Positions 17,251 through 25,883 of a stretch of DNA of 64,000 bases are shown in pieces. Origin of the DNA: an uncultured Clostridia bacterium (GTDB taxonomy: Bacteria > Bacillota > Clostridia > Christensenellales > DTU072); the NCBI GenBank assembly GCA_944363505.1, contig CALVUD010000001.1, positions 149,633 to 213,632 on the forward strand. The letters are read 5' to 3'. Within the stretch, counting starts at the first letter, position 1, and the number at the start of each line of letters is the position of its first letter. Below the pieces are notes generated by a model that saw nothing but the letters and a program-made list of their open reading frames with translations, was not told the origin of the DNA and searched no databases. A program made the translations under genes and the position numbers.

Positions 17251-18534
17251 TTACCTCAGCGCGTAAACGGTGTTTTTGAAGCTTTCTCCTCTTTCCTGAT
17301 ACCCCGAATACCTGTCGAAACTGGCGGAGGCGGGCGAAAACAAAACCGTATCAACGGCTTCGGCGTCCTTTAAAAGATACACGGCTTCGGAAAGCGATGG
17401 GACGACCGCGATGTCCGTAAATCCCATTTTCATCGCCGAGCCGTAAATTTTTTCGGCGTTCGCTCCCGTAACCGCGACGTATTTGACTTTTCCGATGATT
17501 TTCAGGAAAAAGTCACAAAAGTCCTCTTTTTTGTCCGAGCCGCCCATTATCAGTCCTATATTTCCTTCCACGGAGTCGATCGCGCCCGAAGTCGCTGCGA
17601 TATTGGTGCCTTTGGAATCGTTATAGTAGCGTTTCCCGCCGAAAGTACCTATGTATTCTATCCTGTGCGGCAACGCGCGGTAGTCGCGGACGAAATGTTT
17701 CAGTTGTTCTTTGCCCGCACCCAGAATGGAAGCTATGTTCATGACCGCCATCATGTTGAAGCGGTTGTGTTCACCCCGCACGCGGCTTTCCTTTACTGAA
17801 ACGAGCGGCTGCCCGTGCATATAAAAATAGTTGTTTTTGATATAGAATTCGCCTGTCTGCTCCTTCGTGCTGACCCACAACGTTTCGCAGGCGAGACGTT
17901 TGGACAGCTCGCGTATCCTCGGCGAATCGTAATTCAAGACGGCGCGGTCCGTCGCGCACATCGCCAGAAACGGACGGCATTTCGCTTCGAAATAGGAATT
18001 GAAATCGGGATAACGGTCCATATGATCGGGCGCGATATTCAAAAACGCCGCGTACTCGGGGCGGAGCGTATACGTATATTCCAGCTGGAAACTGGACGCC
18101 TCGATTATATTATAATCGTACTTAACGCCGTCCAAAACGACCTGGCTGACGGGATAACCGACGTTGCCCATGGTGCGCGACTTGAGTCCAGCCACTTTCA
18201 GCGCTTTGTCCAGCATATCCACGGTCGTGGTCTTTCCGTTGGTGCCGGTTACGACGATCTTTACCCCTTCCAGTTCCGATTGTCCCAGTTCCATCTCGCT
18301 GACGACGCGGATGCCCGACGCTTTCAAACGCTCCAGTACCGGATGTCCGTTTTCTATCGAGGGGCTGATTACCGCAAGATCGAGATCCTTGTATATTTCC
18401 TCGCCTCTGTCGCGCCAGTTATCCGCGATTTCCAGCGTATCGTCGTATTTTCTGACAGAATATCCCTTTTTTTCAAGGAGTTGAGCTGCGGAAACGCCGC
18501 TTAAACGCATTCCCATAACCAAAGCATTTTTCAT
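17251..18534 (-). CDS. murD: UDP-N-acetylmuramoyl-L-alanine--D-glutamate ligase MurD
   Basis: 427 residues. Mur ligase with N-terminal Rossmann-like domain ('ALVMGMRLSGVSAAQLL'), ATP P-loop 'VVTGTNGKTTTVDML', 'NIAPDHMDRY', 'HRIEYIG' and 'YYNDSKGTNIAAT' (the DSKATN-type motif). It adds D-Glu to UDP-MurNAc-L-Ala in the cytoplasm. It starts 10 bases after mraY and is followed by ftsW. Confidence 0.96.
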   Translation of the reverse strand: MKNALVMGMRLSGVSAAQLLEKKGYSVRKYDDTLEIADNWRDRGEEIYKDLDLAVISPSIENGHPVLERLKASGIRVVSEMELGQSELEGVKIVVTGTNGKTTTVDMLDKALKVAGLKSRTMGNVGYPVSQVVLDGVKYDYNIIEASSFQLEYTYTLRPEYAAFLNIAPDHMDRYPDFNSYFEAKCRPFLAMCATDRAVLNYDSPRIRELSKRLACETLWVSTKEQTGEFYIKNNYFYMHGQPLVSVKESRVRGEHNRFNMMAVMNIASILGAGKEQLKHFVRDYRALPHRIEYIGTFGGKRYYNDSKGTNIAATSGAIDSVEGNIGLIMGGSDKKEDFCDFFLKIIGKVKYVAVTGANAEKIYGSAMKMGFTDIAVVPSLSEAVYLLKDAEAVDTVLFSPASASFDRYSGYQERGESFKNTVYALR

Positions 18535-18544
18535 AGAACCTCGC

Positions 18545-19546
18545 TTAAATCACCGTGAGCGCCACAACTCCCATAACGGCGGTTACAATCGCGTACACGG
18601 CGGATATTTTGGACTCGTTCATTCCTTTCAGCTCGAGATGATGGTGTAACGGCGCCATCAGGAAAACGCGCTTTTTTCTGAGCTTGAAAGAAACGACCTG
18701 TATAATTACCGATATGCACGATACGACGTAAGTTATTCCGATAAACGCGCCGATAAAAGGATTTTTGGTAAACAACGCTATGGCGGCGAAGAACGCGCCG
18801 AGCGCGAGCGAGCCGGTATCCCCCATAAAAACAGAGGCTTTCGGGGCGTTAAAGATCAAAAACGCCATGAGTCCGCCCGCAAGAGACGCCGCTGCTATAA
18901 GTACGGATTCGAGTTCCGCCGCGTAAAGCGTGTCCCCGAGCTTTGCAGCCGAAGCGTACATGGTTGCCGCGATCAACGCGAAAAACGCGATGTAAACCGT
19001 ACCCGTGCCGCCCGCAAGTCCGTCCAGACCGTCGGTAAGGTTGACGGCGTTGGACATTGCGACGAACACCACCGCAGCAAACGGCACATACCACGCGCCG
19101 AGATCGGCGGGTTCCAGCCCGAAATTCAAAAATATGGCGCTGCCGACGTAATCGCTTTTGTACGCAAACCACGCCGCGATGCCGCCGGCGGCAAGCTGAA
19201 AGAGGATCTTCTGCCACGCCGAAAGCCCTTTGTTCCGCCTCAGCTTTATCTTTATGAAGTCGTCGGTAAAACCGATAAGACCGTAGCCCAAAAACACCAG
19301 CATCAACATTCTGCCGAGTTCGCGCGAAAAAACTCCGAACGCCGCCGAAACGGCGGTCGCGGCAAATATGAATATCAGTCCGCCGAAAGTCGGCGTACCC
19401 TCCTTTTTTTCGTGCTGGTGAACGTATACGAGGACGCTTTGTCCCGCTTTCAGCCTTCCCGCAGCCGAGATTATGAACGGCGCGAGAAGCATTCCCGCAA
19501 AAAACGCCGCCGTTACGGCAATAAGTGCCTTATCGAACGCGCTCAC
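18545..19546 (-). CDS. mraY: Phospho-MurNAc-pentapeptide transferase MraY
   Basis: 333 residues, about ten transmembrane helices. Signature loops are visible: 'KEGTPTFGG', 'NAVNLTDGLDGLAGG' (catalytic Asp pair), 'FMGDTGSLALGAF' and 'PLHHHLELKG'. It transfers phospho-MurNAc-pentapeptide to undecaprenyl phosphate, making lipid I. It overlaps murE by 4 bases. Confidence 0.97.
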   Translation of the reverse strand: MSAFDKALIAVTAAFFAGMLLAPFIISAAGRLKAGQSVLVYVHQHEKKEGTPTFGGLIFIFAATAVSAAFGVFSRELGRMLMLVFLGYGLIGFTDDFIKIKLRRNKGLSAWQKILFQLAAGGIAAWFAYKSDYVGSAIFLNFGLEPADLGAWYVPFAAVVFVAMSNAVNLTDGLDGLAGGTGTVYIAFFALIAATMYASAAKLGDTLYAAELESVLIAAASLAGGLMAFLIFNAPKASVFMGDTGSLALGAFFAAIALFTKNPFIGAFIGITYVVSCISVIIQVVSFKLRKKRVFLMAPLHHHLELKGMNESKISAVYAIVTAVMGVVALTVI

Positions 19547-20994
19547 AGATTGTATCTCCTGAAAGTTTCCAGCACTTCCGCACGGTCGGAGTACGGCTTT
19601 TTCTCGCCGCCGACGTCCATATACGTTTCGGCGCCTTTGCCCGCGATAACGACGACGTCCTCGCGTTTTGCTATGAGTAACGCGTAGGTTATTGCGCTGC
19701 CGCGGTCCGCGATGACGATATATTTGGAGCGATCCGAGCTGAAGCCCTGTTCTATGTCTGCAATAATCTGCGCAGGGTCCTCCGTGCGCGTGTTATCGCA
19801 GGTAAGCACGCTGAAATCGGCGGAACACGCCGCTATTTTTCCCATCTGGGCGCGTTTACCCCTGTCGCGGTCTCCGCCGCAACCGAATACGACTATCACC
19901 CTGCCGAGATCGCTTTTAAACGACCGCGCGGCGTTTAACAGGTTCTCCAGACCGTCGGGCGTATGCGCGTAATCTATCACCACGCGTTTGCCGCCTTCAA
20001 GCACGTTGAACCTTCCGTCCACCTCGGGCATTTCGAAAAACGCCCGCCTGATCGACTCGGTGTCCACTCCCAGCACCCGCGCGGCGGTAACCGCCGCCAA
20101 TGCGTTATACAGATTGAATTTTCCGCAAAAATGAGTTTTTAATTCAAAAATGTCGTCGAAACAGTTTACTACGCACTGTATTTTTCTGACACATTCGTAG
20201 TCTATGCAGAACGTATCGGCGGGATTGTCTATGCCGTAGGACGCGGTCGGGATCTTTGCCGCGTTTATAATCGCTCGCCCCGTTTCGTCGTCGGAATTGA
20301 CTACCGCGAATTCCGCGTATCCCGGAGTGAAATATCCCTGTTTTGTCCTGGAATAGCTTTCCATGTCTCCGAAATAATCGAGGTGATCGCGGCTCAGATT
20401 CGTAAACACCGCCACCTTTGCCCGGATCCCCGCCATCTTTTTCAGGAATATCGCGTGTGCCGAAACCTCCATGACGACGTACTTGACTCCCGACAGATAC
20501 GCTATCTGAAAAAGTCGGTGAAGCTCTATGGGGTCGGGAGTGGTCAGCCCCGAATCGATGCGCCTGTCGTTGATAAACGCGCCCAGGGTCCCGAATACCG
20601 CCACGTTCTCGCCGCGTTTTCTGAGTATTTCGGCAATCATTTTGCAGGTGGTTGTTTTGCCGTTTGTGCCGGTTACCGTTACGATACAAAGATGTTTATG
20701 CGCGTTCAGGTAAAAATTCGCCGCCATCACCGACATCGCAAGCCTGACGTCGGGGACGACGATGCCGGGAACGGAACAGTTCAAAGGAGCTTCCGCGACG
20801 TATGCCGCGGCTCCGAGCCGTACGGCGTCGTTTACGTATGCCGCGCCGTCGTCGGATCTGCCGCGTATGGCAAAAAACAAGGCTCCGGGGATACATTCCC
20901 CCGATTTGTGGGTCAATAACGTGAAATCCTGTTCGGGCGACAACTCTCCGCGGATTTCGTAGCCCAGTCCCTCGGTCAATTCCTCCAATCGCAT
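19543..20994 (-). CDS. murE: UDP-MurNAc-tripeptide synthetase MurE
   Basis: 483 residues from the ATG at 20994, preceded by AAGGAGG; an upstream start at 21054 runs into the PBP gene. Motifs: 'HKSGECIPGALFFAIRG', P-loop 'VTVTGTNGKTTTCKM', 'EVSAHAIFL', 'FTNLSRDHLDYFG', 'VIDYAHTPDGLENLL' and 'CDNTRTEDP'. The last corresponds to the DNPR motif whose Arg contacts the carboxylate of meso-diaminopimelate; the Arg is kept but Pro is Thr. I infer the DAP-adding form, giving a DAP-type wall. Confidence 0.94.
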   Translation of the reverse strand: MRLEELTEGLGYEIRGELSPEQDFTLLTHKSGECIPGALFFAIRGRSDDGAAYVNDAVRLGAAAYVAEAPLNCSVPGIVVPDVRLAMSVMAANFYLNAHKHLCIVTVTGTNGKTTTCKMIAEILRKRGENVAVFGTLGAFINDRRIDSGLTTPDPIELHRLFQIAYLSGVKYVVMEVSAHAIFLKKMAGIRAKVAVFTNLSRDHLDYFGDMESYSRTKQGYFTPGYAEFAVVNSDDETGRAIINAAKIPTASYGIDNPADTFCIDYECVRKIQCVVNCFDDIFELKTHFCGKFNLYNALAAVTAARVLGVDTESIRRAFFEMPEVDGRFNVLEGGKRVVIDYAHTPDGLENLLNAARSFKSDLGRVIVVFGCGGDRDRGKRAQMGKIAACSADFSVLTCDNTRTEDPAQIIADIEQGFSSDRSKYIVIADRGSAITYALLIAKREDVVVIAGKGAETYMDVGGEKKPYSDRAEVLETFRRYNL

Positions 20995-21010
20995 TTTAAG
21001 CCTCCTTCGT

Positions 21011-22648
21011 TCACTGTAAATATGCGAACATGTTCGTATAGATCTCTCCCACATACGGCGCCGCGACCACCCCGCCGTAATACGCTCCCACAGGCTCGTC
21101 CACCATAAACAGGGTTATGTACTCGGGGTCTTCCGCCGGCGCGAAACCTATGAAAGTTGATATGTATTTTCCGCGCGCAATCTGTCCGTTCTCGTACTTT
21201 TGCGCGGTGCCCGTTTTTCCGCCTACGCGTATGCCTTCCACCGCAGCGTTTTTGCCCGAACCTTCCAAAACGACCGTTTCGAGCATCGCCCTCAGCGTTG
21301 CCGAAGTCGATTCCGACAATATCCTTTCCCCCTTACCGGCGCCTGCACTGAATAGTATGCCGCTTTCGTTTTCTATTTTTGCAACCAACGAGGGAGTAAT
21401 TTTGTATCCGCCGTTGATTGCCGCCGCCGAAGCGGCGAGCAGACCTATCGGAGTAACCGCGACCGCCTGCCCGAAGCCTATTCTGGCAAGATCGACGTTT
21501 TTGACGGACGCAAGCGGTATGATCAGTCCGGAGCCCTCCCCCGACATGTCGATACCCGTCTTTTTAGTCAGTCCGAAAGCCGATATGCCCTCGTAAAACC
21601 TTTCCGCGCCCAGTTCCAGCGCCGCGCTCATGAACACGCAGTTGCACGAGTTCTTTACGCCCTCCGCAAAAGTCTGCGAGCCGTGCCCTATCGCGCGCCA
21701 GCAACGTATTTTCTGTCCGTCCACGCTCATGGAACCGGAACAATAATAGCTTTTCTTGTCGTTCACCAGTCCCGCTTCGATAGCCAGCGCCGAGGTTATA
21801 ATCTTGAACGTCGAGCCCGGTTCGAACACGTCCGAAACGATTTTCGGGCGCGCCGCTTCCAAAAGCGCCTGAACGTCGTCGCGCGGCACGTTGTTCAGAT
21901 CGAAAGACGGACTTTCCGCCAGTGCGAGTATTTCGCCCGTGTTACAGTTCATGACTATTGCCGCGACCGCTTTTGCCGAATGCGTCAGCATCGCGCGCTC
22001 GACGGCGTTTTCCACGATACTTTGTATATGATAATCCAAACTAAGATATACGTCCGCGCCCCGCGTTCCTTCGACATAATAAGTCTCTCCGTCCTCCAGT
22101 TCGCGCCCGACGAGATCCGCACCCGTCAAAACGTAGCCGTCGTTTCCTTTCAGATACGCGTTATAGTAGGATTCTATCCCGGTCTGTCCGTCCGTGTCGG
22201 TATTCGTAAATCCCAGCACCTGGGTCATGAAATCGCCGTAAGGATAAACGCGCACTATGTCTTCCGAAACGTATATCCCCTCCGTTCCCGAATCCACGAT
22301 GCGAAGCATGGTTTCTTTGTCCGCGCCTCGTTTTAAGGTTATTTCCGAAGACCGCGAATTGAGTTTTTCGTACAGCTTTTCGTAGTCGAGTTCGAGAATC
22401 TCGCTCAATATGCTCGCCGCCTGCTGTTTGTTTTTGATGGAAACGGGTCTTGCGTACAGGGTATAGCGCGTCTCGCTGGCGGCGAGAACGGTACCGTTGC
22501 GGTCAAGTATCTCGCCGCGCTCGGCTTTCAGAGGCACGTCGCGGTACCATTGTTCCAAGGCTTTGACTCGCAGATTGTCGGCGTTGACAATCCCCACGTA
22601 AACGAGTTTTGCCACAACCGCCGTAAATAAAAAGGCTATCAGCAACAA
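21011..22648 (-). CDS. Class B penicillin-binding protein (FtsI/PBP2B/SpoVD type)
   Basis: 545 residues as counted from a TTG at 22648. One N-terminal transmembrane helix, then the dimerisation domain ('ERGEILDRNGTVLAAS') and the transpeptidase domain with SxxK 'STFK', SxN 'SCN' and KTG 'KTGTAQ'. It crosslinks septal peptidoglycan with FtsW. There is no C-terminal PASTA domain. The frame is open upstream to the ftsL-like stop and encodes a basic stretch (RQRKR) that usually precedes the helix, but it has no ATG or GTG; GGGGAGGGG at about 22697-22705 best fits initiation at an AUU at 22687. Confidence 0.9.
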   Translation of the reverse strand: MLLIAFLFTAVVAKLVYVGIVNADNLRVKALEQWYRDVPLKAERGEILDRNGTVLAASETRYTLYARPVSIKNKQQAASILSEILELDYEKLYEKLNSRSSEITLKRGADKETMLRIVDSGTEGIYVSEDIVRVYPYGDFMTQVLGFTNTDTDGQTGIESYYNAYLKGNDGYVLTGADLVGRELEDGETYYVEGTRGADVYLSLDYHIQSIVENAVERAMLTHSAKAVAAIVMNCNTGEILALAESPSFDLNNVPRDDVQALLEAARPKIVSDVFEPGSTFKIITSALAIEAGLVNDKKSYYCSGSMSVDGQKIRCWRAIGHGSQTFAEGVKNSCNCVFMSAALELGAERFYEGISAFGLTKKTGIDMSGEGSGLIIPLASVKNVDLARIGFGQAVAVTPIGLLAASAAAINGGYKITPSLVAKIENESGILFSAGAGKGERILSESTSATLRAMLETVVLEGSGKNAAVEGIRVGGKTGTAQKYENGQIARGKYISTFIGFAPAEDPEYITLFMVDEPVGAYYGGVVAAPYVGEIYTNMFAYLQ

Positions 22649-22717
22649 TATCGCCGATAACCTCTTCCTTTGCCTGAATGCGGTAATTTTCGTAAGCCCC
22701 TCCCCGGGGGAGAAATC

Positions 22718-23251
22718 TTATTTGTTGGAGAGCGCGTCAAGGAATTCGTCGAAAGCGTTTCCTTCGGGCGTCTCCCGCTCGATCGAAAGCGCCGCTATCT
22801 CCCCACCGGTAGCGTCCGCCTCTGCGTTTACGGTCTTTTTGTCGGTATTGACCGCAATAATAATAGATGCAAGCGCAACAACGATAAGAACGTATACGGC
22901 CGTAAAAATTTTACCCGCCTTTGTCATTTTGCGTTTTACGCGGCTCTTTTCCGCGGTACGGGGACGTGCGGCGGCGTATTTGTCCATATAAAACTCTTCT
23001 TCCGAAACCATTTTTTCGGGAGTGTCGCGGTGAAGCTGTTTCACCATGTATTCGTGATAGTCGGTATACGATTCTATGGCTTTGGGATTCTCGCGGACGA
23101 CGGCAAGTTGCCCGTTTCCGCCGTAAACGGTACTGCGACCGAGTTCGGTATTCTTCTTTCCGAGCATAAATCTGTCGTAGTCCGTCATCTCGCCGTGCGG
23201 ACAATCGACCGAGTTGTCTATAGTAGAAATGTCTCTTCTGAGCGTTACCAT
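22718..23251 (-). CDS. FtsL-like septum protein
   Basis: 177 residues: a long polar N-terminal cytoplasmic part (~1-112, basic near its end 'KSRVKRKMTKAGK'), one transmembrane helix ('IFTAVYVLIVVALASIIIAV'), and a short outer tail of ~45 residues. There is no recognisable family motif, but a small bitopic protein between rsmH and the class B PBP is FtsL in nearly all dcw clusters. The outer part is short for an FtsL coiled coil, so the assignment rests mainly on position. Confidence 0.6.
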   Translation of the reverse strand: MVTLRRDISTIDNSVDCPHGEMTDYDRFMLGKKNTELGRSTVYGGNGQLAVVRENPKAIESYTDYHEYMVKQLHRDTPEKMVSEEEFYMDKYAAARPRTAEKSRVKRKMTKAGKIFTAVYVLIVVALASIIIAVNTDKKTVNAEADATGGEIAALSIERETPEGNAFDEFLDALSNK

Positions 23252-23264
23252 GATACCCTCCTTT

Positions 23265-24191
23265 TTATACTCTTTCGGCGATCCTGAGCTTTGCGCTCAA
23301 CGCCCTCGGGTTCGCCTCCAGTTCCTCCGCCGAAGCCGTAATCGGCTTCTTGGTCAGAATCTCTATCTCCTTTCTTTTACCGCAAACGCATACGGGCAGG
23401 TTCTTAGGACATATGCAATCTTTTTCCAATTCCCTGAATGCGTTTTTTACGATCCTGTCTTCCAGCGAATGGAAAGTTATAACCGCTATCCTGCCCCCTT
23501 TGACAAGCGTTTTCGCGCCCGCCGTAACGGCTTTATCGAGTCCGTCCAGTTCGCCGTTGACCTCTATGCGTATCGCCTGGAACACGCGTTTCGCCGGATG
23601 CCCGGAGCGGCCGAAAGCGGGATAATGCGCCGAAATGATTTTCACCAGTTCTCCCGTTGTTTTCAAGGCTTCGGATTCCCTGCGTTTTACTATGTCGCGC
23701 GCTATGGCGTAAGCGTTTTTTTCCTCGCCGTAATCGCGGAATATCTTCGTCAGCTTTTCGACGGGATAGCCGTTCACGACGTCGTAAGCGGAGAAGCTTT
23801 GATTGGTGTCCATCCGCATATCCAGCGGAGCGTCGTGCATATAGCTGAACCCGCGTTCGGGTGTATCTATCTGCGGCGACGAGATACCCAAATCCATCAG
23901 TATCCCGTTTACGGAATTAATGCCGTTCTCCGACAGAACTTCGTTCATACGCTTGAAATCGCAGTTTACGAAAGTAACTTTGTCGGCGTAGCTATTAAGT
24001 TTCTCCTTGCCGAAAGCGATGGCTTCGGGGTCGAGGTCGAACGCGAACAGTCTGCCGCGGTTTAACCTCTTTGCTATCTCCAGCGAATGACCCGCGCCGC
24101 CCAGAGTGCAATCGACGTATATGCCGTCGGGGTCGATATTCAGTCCCTCGACGCACTCACGGAGCATTACGGGAACGTGCCTAAATTCCAT
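23265..24191 (-). CDS. rsmH: 16S rRNA (cytosine-1402-N4)-methyltransferase RsmH
   Basis: 308 residues from the ATG at 24191, which overlaps mraZ by 11 bases; the longer frame to 24290 lies within mraZ and is not family-like. It opens with 'HVPVMLRECVEGL', then SAM motifs 'YVDCTLGGAGHS', 'FAFDLDPEAI', 'NGILMDLGISSPQID' and later 'AVITFHSLEDRIVK'. It methylates C1402 of 16S rRNA. Second gene of the dcw operon. Confidence 0.97.
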   Translation of the reverse strand: MEFRHVPVMLRECVEGLNIDPDGIYVDCTLGGAGHSLEIAKRLNRGRLFAFDLDPEAIAFGKEKLNSYADKVTFVNCDFKRMNEVLSENGINSVNGILMDLGISSPQIDTPERGFSYMHDAPLDMRMDTNQSFSAYDVVNGYPVEKLTKIFRDYGEEKNAYAIARDIVKRRESEALKTTGELVKIISAHYPAFGRSGHPAKRVFQAIRIEVNGELDGLDKAVTAGAKTLVKGGRIAVITFHSLEDRIVKNAFRELEKDCICPKNLPVCVCGKRKEIEILTKKPITASAEELEANPRALSAKLRIAERV

Positions 24192-24615
24192 ACGCTCCCA
24201 ACGCGGAAAGCTTGTCTTCGTAGGATTCGGCTTTCCCGTGCAGATCGTTGTACCTTTCCTCGGACCAGATCTCGATGACGCTGCCCGCACCCGTTACGAC
24301 GACGTTTTTGACGATCCCGGCGTACTCTCTGGAATGAAGCGGAAGTACGAATCTGCCCTGAGCGTCCTCCTCGGGTTCAACGGCGGAGGACATGATGTCG
24401 GCGACCACCCTTCTCGCCCTGACGTCGGAAAAGGGTATCGCGCGGAATTTTTCGTTCAGCGCTTCGAAATCCTCGCGGGGCATTACCGTCAGGCAATCCG
24501 CGCCGTAGATAATGACGTAACCGCTGCCTACGGACTGACGCAGCTTGGCGGGCAAACGCATTCTGCATTTGTCGTCGAGCATCAGATTGTATTTTCCGAG
24601 GAAGCAGTAAGCCAT
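24181..24615 (-). CDS. mraZ: Transcriptional regulator MraZ
   Basis: 144 residues with two SpoVT/AbrB-like swapped-hairpin domains: 'NLMLDDKCRMRLPAKLR' and 'AVEPEEDAQGRFVLPLHSREY'. MraZ binds repeated boxes upstream of its own operon and tunes expression of the dcw genes. Such boxes overlap the promoter here. Good Shine-Dalgarno AAAGGAG. Confidence 0.96.
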   Translation of the reverse strand: MAYCFLGKYNLMLDDKCRMRLPAKLRQSVGSGYVIIYGADCLTVMPREDFEALNEKFRAIPFSDVRARRVVADIMSSAVEPEEDAQGRFVLPLHSREYAGIVKNVVVTGAGSVIEIWSEERYNDLHGKAESYEDKLSALGAYGI

Positions 24616-24639
24616 AATATCTCCTTTGTTTGTACTTTA

Positions 24640-24668
24640 ATTATAAACTCAAAATTAACCACTTTCAA
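24640..24668 (-). promoter_or_regulatory. Sigma-A promoter of the dcw operon (mraZ)
   Basis: Minus strand: -35 TTGAAA (24663-24668), 17-bp spacer, consensus -10 TATAAT (24640-24645). The -35 is embedded in the MraZ boxes. Confidence 0.85.
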
Positions 24669-24675
24669 CCACTTT
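24659..24675 (-). promoter_or_regulatory. MraZ operator: two AAAGTGG boxes 10 bp apart
   Basis: Direct repeats AAAGTGGTTG and AAAGTGGTTA on the minus strand (cores at 24669-24675 and 24659-24665). The core matches the MraZ box described in Mollicutes (AAAGTGG[T/G]). One helical turn spacing and overlap with the -35 indicate autoregulation. Confidence 0.8.
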
Positions 24676-25160
24676 GAAAAAATTTGAAGTTTGCGAGCCG
24701 AAAATTTTGGGAAAGGAAGCCTGAAATCGGGGGCGCAAAATAATATTTGAGAACAGGCGTTCTGAAATTCGGATCAAAGCCGTAACCGGAGCTTTCCGAG
24801 ACGAATTATTGCTTAGCGCAATCGGAAACTTTCGTTCCGAACTAAACGACCGAAAATGAAAGACCGCGTTACGATCAAAAACGCTGTCTCACCGTCCGAC
24901 GTGTTGCGGCATACAACGGAAATTTAAGCATGTTCCGACGGCTAAGCCCTATTGACTTTTCGGTTCGGCTTTTTATGATTTTTTTGAGTAAAGCGAATAA
25001 AATGTGCGAAATTATCGACGAGCTTTAAAAAAGTTTTCAATAATAAAGCGCGCTAAAAACGCGCGCTTATATATTTATCCGTATATATAAATATACGGGA
25101 GCAGCCTGCCGAGCCGACCGATAATGATCAAACCGCAAAACAGCGGCGCGAAAATGCGCT
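24676..25160 (+). other. Gene-free stretch between mraZ and the metallophosphoesterase gene
   Basis: No convincing coding frame. It holds a LexA-like palindrome GAACAGGCGTTC (24751-24762) with no obvious gene to control, a short stem TTTCCGA/TCGGAAA (about 24797-24832) enclosing TTGC-TTAGC-GCAA, and at its right end two inverted repeats (25046-25068 and 25079-25098) that may end the transcript of the phosphoesterase gene. A small RNA is possible but not shown. Confidence 0.4.
25046..25098 (-). terminator. Weak hairpin pair downstream of the metallophosphoesterase gene
   Basis: Perfect 8-bp inverted repeat AAGCGCGC / GCGCGCTT (25046-25053, 25061-25068), followed on the minus strand by TATTATTG, and next to it CCGTATAT / ATATACGG (25079-25086, 25091-25098). 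T-runs are poor, so termination is plausible but not strong. Confidence 0.45.
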
Positions 25161-25883
25161 TCAAACGCCGTCGCCGACAGTATCCGAGGCAATGAGCCGA
25201 AGCTTGTTCCCGAGCTTGTCGCACGACGTCAGATAGTATTCCGTTTCGCCGCGCTTCAGGTAAGTCTCGGTCCTCGCTTTTGAGCCGTGCAAGTGCCCGT
25301 ACACCACCTTTTCGACTGAGTAACGGTTAAACAACTCCGTAAAAACCGAGGAAGAAAAGCGCGAATCAAAGGGCGGAAAATGAATCATAGCTATTAACAT
25401 ATCGCCGTCGGTTCTGATTTTTTCGGCGCATTTCAGACTCATTTCCATGCGTATGACTTCTCTTTTTAAAATCTTTTCGTCTTCGGGAGAAGCGGCGGCG
25501 CCAAGCTCCGGAATACTCCAGCCGCGCGAGCCGGCAAACACGTATTTCCCTATTTTCATAGCGTCGTTCTGGATACAGAAGCTGTTTTCGGGAAGTGCCG
25601 CGCGGATCTTCGAAATACTGCTCCACCAGTAATCGTGGTTACCGCGTATATATATTTTTTTGCCGGGAAGCGCCCCTATCTTTTTCAGATCCTCGATCGC
25701 TTCGTCCAGAGTCATGCCCCACGAAACGTCGCCGGCGATCAGCACGACGTCGTCTTCGGATACCTTTGCCGACCAGTCGCTCTCTATCGCGTCCCAATGG
25801 TTTTCCCAAACAGCGCCGAAAATCGACATGGGTTTGTCCGCGGTAAAGGAAAGATGGGGATCGCTGATTGCAAAAACTTTCAT
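25161..25883 (-). CDS. Calcineurin-like metallophosphoesterase
   Basis: 240 residues with all five metallophosphoesterase motifs: 'SDPHLS', 'VVLIAGDVSWG', 'IRGNHDYWW', 'MIHFPP' and 'VVYGHLHG', which bind two metal ions. The family hydrolyses phosphoesters; the substrate of this subgroup is unknown. Its start overlaps the ysxC stop by 4 bases, so it is the last gene of the tig-clp-lon-ysxC stretch. Confidence 0.88.
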   Translation of the reverse strand: MKVFAISDPHLSFTADKPMSIFGAVWENHWDAIESDWSAKVSEDDVVLIAGDVSWGMTLDEAIEDLKKIGALPGKKIYIRGNHDYWWSSISKIRAALPENSFCIQNDAMKIGKYVFAGSRGWSIPELGAAASPEDEKILKREVIRMEMSLKCAEKIRTDGDMLIAMIHFPPFDSRFSSSVFTELFNRYSVEKVVYGHLHGSKARTETYLKRGETEYYLTSCDKLGNKLRLIASDTVGDGV

